From positions 1 to 64,000 of the forward strand of contig CALVDX010000011.1 in NCBI GenBank assembly GCA_944326425.1: a DNA stretch of 64,000 bases, given 5' to 3'. The first letter of the stretch is position 1, and each line of letters begins with the position of its first letter. The translations under genes and the position numbers were made by a program. The notes below the pieces were generated by a model that was given only the letters and a program-made list of their open reading frames with translations, had not been told where the DNA came from and did no database searches. This stretch comes from Candidatus Gastranaerophilales bacterium (GTDB lineage Bacteria; Cyanobacteriota; Vampirovibrionia; Gastranaerophilales; Gastranaerophilaceae). This document shows positions 61,419 to 64,000 of this stretch, one piece after another.

Positions 61419-62119
61419 ATAAAAACTTTATCGGGTATAGTATCTTTGTGAACTTTTTTGGAAGCTTTGTTTAGTTTATCAAATGCGATAACAAACTCGA
61501 TTGCTTCTTTATCACGTGAAACCGCCTGCTTAAGCATTAACATCTGATTAATCTGAATTTGCTTTAACAGTGCATCTTCACCCTTAACAAAATATCTTAT
61601 AAACAGTTTATGTGTTTTACAATCAAAACCGGGCAAACCCATATCCATAGCCAGCCACAAATAAAAATCATGCAGAAAATCAGTTATTTCCGGAGTATGG
61701 GCTTCCATTACAAACATTGGTTCAGACTTAAGTCCTAGCCCGCTGCCTGAAATAATGTTTAAAAACAAGGCTTTTAATCCGGACGCTTCACAAACAAACC
61801 CGGGAGTCTCCTCTACCAGTGATAAAATTTTTTTAGCATTACCTAAACGTACAACTTTATATCCCTTAGAAGATATGTAATCAAGAAGTGCTAATGTACT
61901 TTTATTATACAGATTAACAAGTTCAAAAGCTTTGTCCTTAACGCTTTCAATACGTTTTTCAGCTTCTGCATTGATATCAAGAGTACAACCTTTTCTAAAA
62001 TGTTTTTTATTAAACGTATTCTGATAATCAGGATTTAATGAATCCTTTAGAGCAAAGGACAATACCTTATTTTGTGTTTCAAGTTTAATTTTATTTATCT
62101 TATCAAAGATACTATGCAT
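61415..62119 (-). CDS. Hypothetical soluble protein
   Basis: A 234-residue protein of no family I recognise. Mostly helical and Lys/Leu-rich, with two Cys-containing words (FRKGCTLDINAEAEKR, VCEASGLKAL) and a GSGLGLKSEPMF segment. No signal peptide or membrane helix. GAGG precedes the ATG. Convergent with murG, overlapping it by 4 bp; divergent from rpsO. Confidence 0.65.
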   Translation of the reverse strand: MHSIFDKINKIKLETQNKVLSFALKDSLNPDYQNTFNKKHFRKGCTLDINAEAEKRIESVKDKAFELVNLYNKSTLALLDYISSKGYKVVRLGNAKKILSLVEETPGFVCEASGLKALFLNIISGSGLGLKSEPMFVMEAHTPEITDFLHDFYLWLAMDMGLPGFDCKTHKLFIRYFVKGEDALLKQIQINQMLMLKQAVSRDKEAIEFVIAFDKLNKASKKVHKDTIPDKVFI

Positions 62120-62207
62120 ATAATCCTCTTTATATATATAAAAACAATTTACACTAAAAAATTGATTAAAGACAAGTTTGTTACTTAATAAAACGTAATA
62201 ATCAAGC

Positions 62208-62236
62208 TTGCAATTTGATATAAAATATATTATGAT
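62208..62236 (+). promoter_or_regulatory. rpsO promoter
   Basis: TTGCAA, a 17-bp spacer and TATGAT. Transcription from about 62243 gives a leader of about 50 nt, room for S15 autoregulation. Confidence 0.65.
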
Positions 62237-62292
62237 TTGTATGTAGAGTGCTTACGCCAATAGTCACTCAACACAAAAAAGGGAAATTTAAC

Positions 62293-62556
62293 ATGAACTT
62301 GAAAAACAAATCTGAAATCGTTACAAAATTTGGCGCCAGTGAGAAAGACACAGGCTCTGCACGCGTACAAATCGCTCTTATGACTCAAAAAATCAGTGAA
62401 TTAACTGAACATTTGAAGAATAACAAGAAAGATTTTGCGACAAAACGTGGTCTTTTGATGCTTGTTGGTAAAAGAAAAAGATTATTATCTTACCTCAAGA
62501 GCCAAGATTTGGAAGGATACAGAAGCCTGCTTAAAGAACTTAACATCAGAGGCTAG
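62293..62556 (+). CDS. rpsO: Ribosomal protein S15
   Basis: An 87-residue uS15 from the ATG at 62293 (KKGGGAAAT-like purine stretch AAAAGGGAAA before it). An earlier in-frame start at 62248 is rejected. Motifs: TGSARVQIALMTQKISELTEHL, KKDFATKRGLLMLVGKRKRLLSYL and YRSLLKELNIRG. Monocistronic, with its own promoter and terminator. Confidence 0.97.
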   Translation: MNLKNKSEIVTKFGASEKDTGSARVQIALMTQKISELTEHLKNNKKDFATKRGLLMLVGKRKRLLSYLKSQDLEGYRSLLKELNIRG

Positions 62557-62580
62557 TAACTGTTTCCTAAAATTTTCCGA

Positions 62581-62610
62581 AGCGTGTAAACATATATTTA
62601 CACGCTTTTT
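62581..62610 (+). terminator. Intrinsic terminator after rpsO
   Basis: GCGTGTAAA arm, CATATA loop, TTTACACGC arm and five T. Confidence 0.92.
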
Positions 62611-62640
62611 GTATTTGTTAGTTCCACTTATTAAACTTAT

Positions 62641-62662
62641 TTGTTACAAATTGCCGTAACAA
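62641..62662. promoter_or_regulatory. Inverted repeat TTGTTAC-N8-GTAACAA over the pilin promoter
   Basis: A perfect 7-bp-arm palindrome that covers the -35 box (62651-62656) of the promoter for the 62701 gene, so a bound repressor would block it. Shares the GTTAC word with the cluster at 4838-4976. Confidence 0.5.
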
Positions 62663-62679
62663 TACATTGCAGTTATAAT
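62651..62679 (+). promoter_or_regulatory. Promoter of the prepilin-like gene
   Basis: TTGCCG, a 17-bp spacer and TATAAT; start near 62686, then GGAGGAG and a TTG start. Confidence 0.7.
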
Positions 62680-62700
62680 AAAATAAACTGGAGGAGAATA

Positions 62701-63852
62701 TTGAACAGAATAAATAAATCAGGTTTTTCACTAATGGAAATGCTTGTCGTTATGCTCATTGCGGCAGTTATTATTGCACTTTCCGCGCCGATGATTACAA
62801 AAAAACTCGGCAGTACAACCGCTTCAACGGGAAGTCTCTGGACTAGTTTAACCGGCGGGAATATAGGGTTTAACACAAATTCTGCAGGAGTTTCTTCGAT
62901 AATAGGCGGCGGAAGCAATGATATATCCGCTATGGGGAAGGATGCTCCCAAACTGGTTATCAGTACTAAGAAAAACTATCCGCACATAGGTTTTTTATGT
63001 AACAACAAAGCAGCCGGAATATTAACTCTTGATGATAATAACCGCATTGTCCTCGGTAACAATTCCACCGCATTCGGAGAAAATTCTATTGTAATAGGAC
63101 ATCATTTAAAAACCCGCGGAAATAATTCGGTTGCCCTTGGCGGTAATATTAACAATACAGGAACAAATTCTGTAGCCATCGGATTTGATATTAATAATAA
63201 AAAACCGGACACTATTATACTCGGAAACGAAAATACTACAGTTGTTATTCCCGGGAAAGTGCGATTTAACGGAATAAGTATAGGGAAAAATATAGATTTT
63301 GATTTTAATTCTATTCTAAACGCCGCAAATATGATAACCAAGAACAAAGAAGCAGGTATTCCGCTTACCGTTCAGGACCTGCAGACTGCCGGCCCGTCTC
63401 ATCCGAACAAGGACACTATTACAATAAAAATCAACGGTAAACCTTATTACTACCAGTCTGATAAGAGAGCAAAAGACATTATAAATGAAAACAATGACGG
63501 GCTAAATAAGATTAAACTTTTAAAAGTATACAACTACACCTATAAGAAGGATGAACAAAAAATTCCGCACGTAGGAGTTATGGCGCAGGAGTTACGACAG
63601 GTATTTCCAAATGCAGCCCAGATGGATGCTAACGGCTATTTACAAATCCGCCATGAAGATATGTTCTATGCACTAATCAATGCAATAAAAGACTTAAACA
63701 AACTTATTCAGAACAATACAATCGCACAGGACAGAAAAATGGAACAGCTGCAAACACAAATTGAGAAACAGAGGGCAATGATTATTTCTCAAAACGAAGA
63801 GATAAAAAAATTAAAGGGAGAAATTACAAAATTACAAACGGGTATTAAATAA
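62701..63852 (+). CDS. Prepilin-like protein fused to YadA-head repeats and a Peptidase_S74 chaperone domain
   Basis: 383 residues from a TTG at 62701, set by GGAGGAG 4 nt upstream. Residues 1-8 then FSLMEMLVVML (cleavage after G8, Glu at +5) are a class III prepilin start with a hydrophobic helix to about 30. Residues 120-193 are beta-roll repeats like the YadA head (STAFGENSIVIG, NNSVALGGN, TNSVAIGFD). From about 245 a Peptidase_S74 chaperone domain follows with QSDKRAKDI (S253, K258, the Ser/Lys dyad spacing of phage endosialidases) and HVGVMAQELRQVFP, ending in a coiled coil (about 340-380). Probably a trimeric surface adhesin displayed through type IV pilus or T2SS machinery. Confidence 0.8.
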   Translation: MNRINKSGFSLMEMLVVMLIAAVIIALSAPMITKKLGSTTASTGSLWTSLTGGNIGFNTNSAGVSSIIGGGSNDISAMGKDAPKLVISTKKNYPHIGFLCNNKAAGILTLDDNNRIVLGNNSTAFGENSIVIGHHLKTRGNNSVALGGNINNTGTNSVAIGFDINNKKPDTIILGNENTTVVIPGKVRFNGISIGKNIDFDFNSILNAANMITKNKEAGIPLTVQDLQTAGPSHPNKDTITIKINGKPYYYQSDKRAKDIINENNDGLNKIKLLKVYNYTYKKDEQKIPHVGVMAQELRQVFPNAAQMDANGYLQIRHEDMFYALINAIKDLNKLIQNNTIAQDRKMEQLQTQIEKQRAMIISQNEEIKKLKGEITKLQTGIK

Positions 63853-63862
63853 TATTAATATC

Positions 63863-63891
63863 TTGCAAATCACAGCCTTATCATATATAAT
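63863..63891 (+). promoter_or_regulatory. Strong promoter of an RNA at the window end
   Basis: TTGCAA, a 17-bp spacer and a perfect TATAAT. No open frame with a start follows in the next 100 bp, so it probably drives a non-coding RNA. Confidence 0.7.
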
Positions 63892-63897
63892 CAATGC

Positions 63898-64000
63898 AAG
63901 GGCAGTAATGCCAGCATGTAAAGCACGGTATTAAGGAAAAATTCTACCAGCCGGCGGGGCAGGTAAGACGAGGAAGAATGAGCACCGCACAGGACAGCAC
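63898..64000 (+). ncRNA. 5' part of an unidentified structured RNA (RNase P-like at its 3' visible end)
   Basis: The sequence after the promoter has higher G+C than its surroundings and a GGCA-GTAA-TGCC hairpin with a GNRA loop at 63901-63912. No start codon with a useful frame is seen. Near the end, GACGAGGAA and then GCACCGCACAGGACAG resemble the P4/P5 region of bacterial RNase P RNA (GAGGAAAGTCC... CACAGGACAG), but the invariant AGTCC is missing. It may be a divergent rnpB or another RNA; the 3' part lies outside the window. Confidence 0.4.

Noticed and set aside
1-64000. CRISPR array, prophage or insertion sequence
   Set aside because: No regularly spaced repeats, cas, integrase, transposase or phage structural genes were seen; the only repeat pair is the tRNA-Leu one.

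Overview
This 64 kb window is AT-rich, densely coded bacterial DNA with many start/stop overlaps. The gene set points to a diderm. It has kdsD (KDO for LPS), an AsmA-like giant protein, the murF-mraY-murD-ftsW-murG wall cluster, lysA, rseP and a prepilin-like protein. My best guess is a gut-type member of the non-photosynthetic Cyanobacteriota (Vampirovibrionia/Melainabacteria, Gastranaerophilales). The strongest clue I can see is a long NusB with the roughly 75-residue insertion that I associate with cyanobacterial NusB. The many lineage-specific small membrane and secreted proteins fit as well. No photosynthesis or CRISPR genes are present. The taxonomic call is inference.

Layout. 1-5.6 kb: a Cys-rich secreted peptide, a zinc-ribbon protein coupled to rimM-trmD, yqeK-nadD on the minus strand, a 53-aa small gene and a lineage-specific membrane protein. 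5.7-18 kb: ftsH with a RipA-like gene, tRNA-Ser(CGA), an ADP-ribosyltransferase-fold protein, pnuC, an AsmA-like protein, WG-repeat, hydrolase, DUF1653, SIMPL, bcp and small membrane genes. 18-26.6 kb: a coiled-coil orphan, lysA-cdaA-yitT, rimP-nusA behind a terminator-like leader, and a paralogue of the 5 kb membrane protein. 26.8-36.3 kb: an uninterrupted complex I operon, nuoA-(BC)-D-H-I-J-K-L-M-N, with nuoB fused to nuoC and no nuoEFG. 36.4-43.7 kb: panE, a lipoate/octanoate transferase, aroA, a probable small RNA, a TPR protein, tyrA-proA and a stand-alone RelA/SpoT-domain protein. 43.7-44.2 kb: tRNA-Leu(CAG) followed by a G+C-rich 249-bp core bounded by 51-bp direct repeats of the tRNA 3' end and terminator. 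44.3-53.3 kb: kdsD, queD, uppP, rseP, rplI, a UROD/MetE-like protein, a degenerate phosphoesterase, a PilZ-like protein and a large TPR protein. 53.3-61.4 kb: nusB, ftsY, an M14 peptidase and the mur/ftsW cluster. 61.4-64 kb: an unknown gene, rpsO, a prepilin/YadA-head/Peptidase_S74 fusion, and the promoter and start of an unidentified RNA.

How it fits together. The nuo operon would give a quinone-reducing, ion-pumping module fed by a carrier other than NADH. UppP, MurF, MraY, MurD, FtsW, MurG and the M14 peptidase serve peptidoglycan. LysA and CdaA link diaminopimelate use with c-di-AMP. RimM, TrmD, RimP, NusA, NusB, rpsO and rplI serve translation and transcription. Several single genes have a -10 box 6-7 nt before the ATG and no Shine-Dalgarno, suggesting leaderless mRNAs. 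The most novel items are the pilin/head/S74 fusion, the tRNA-Leu-associated element, and the candidate small RNA carrying an anti-Shine-Dalgarno sequence.
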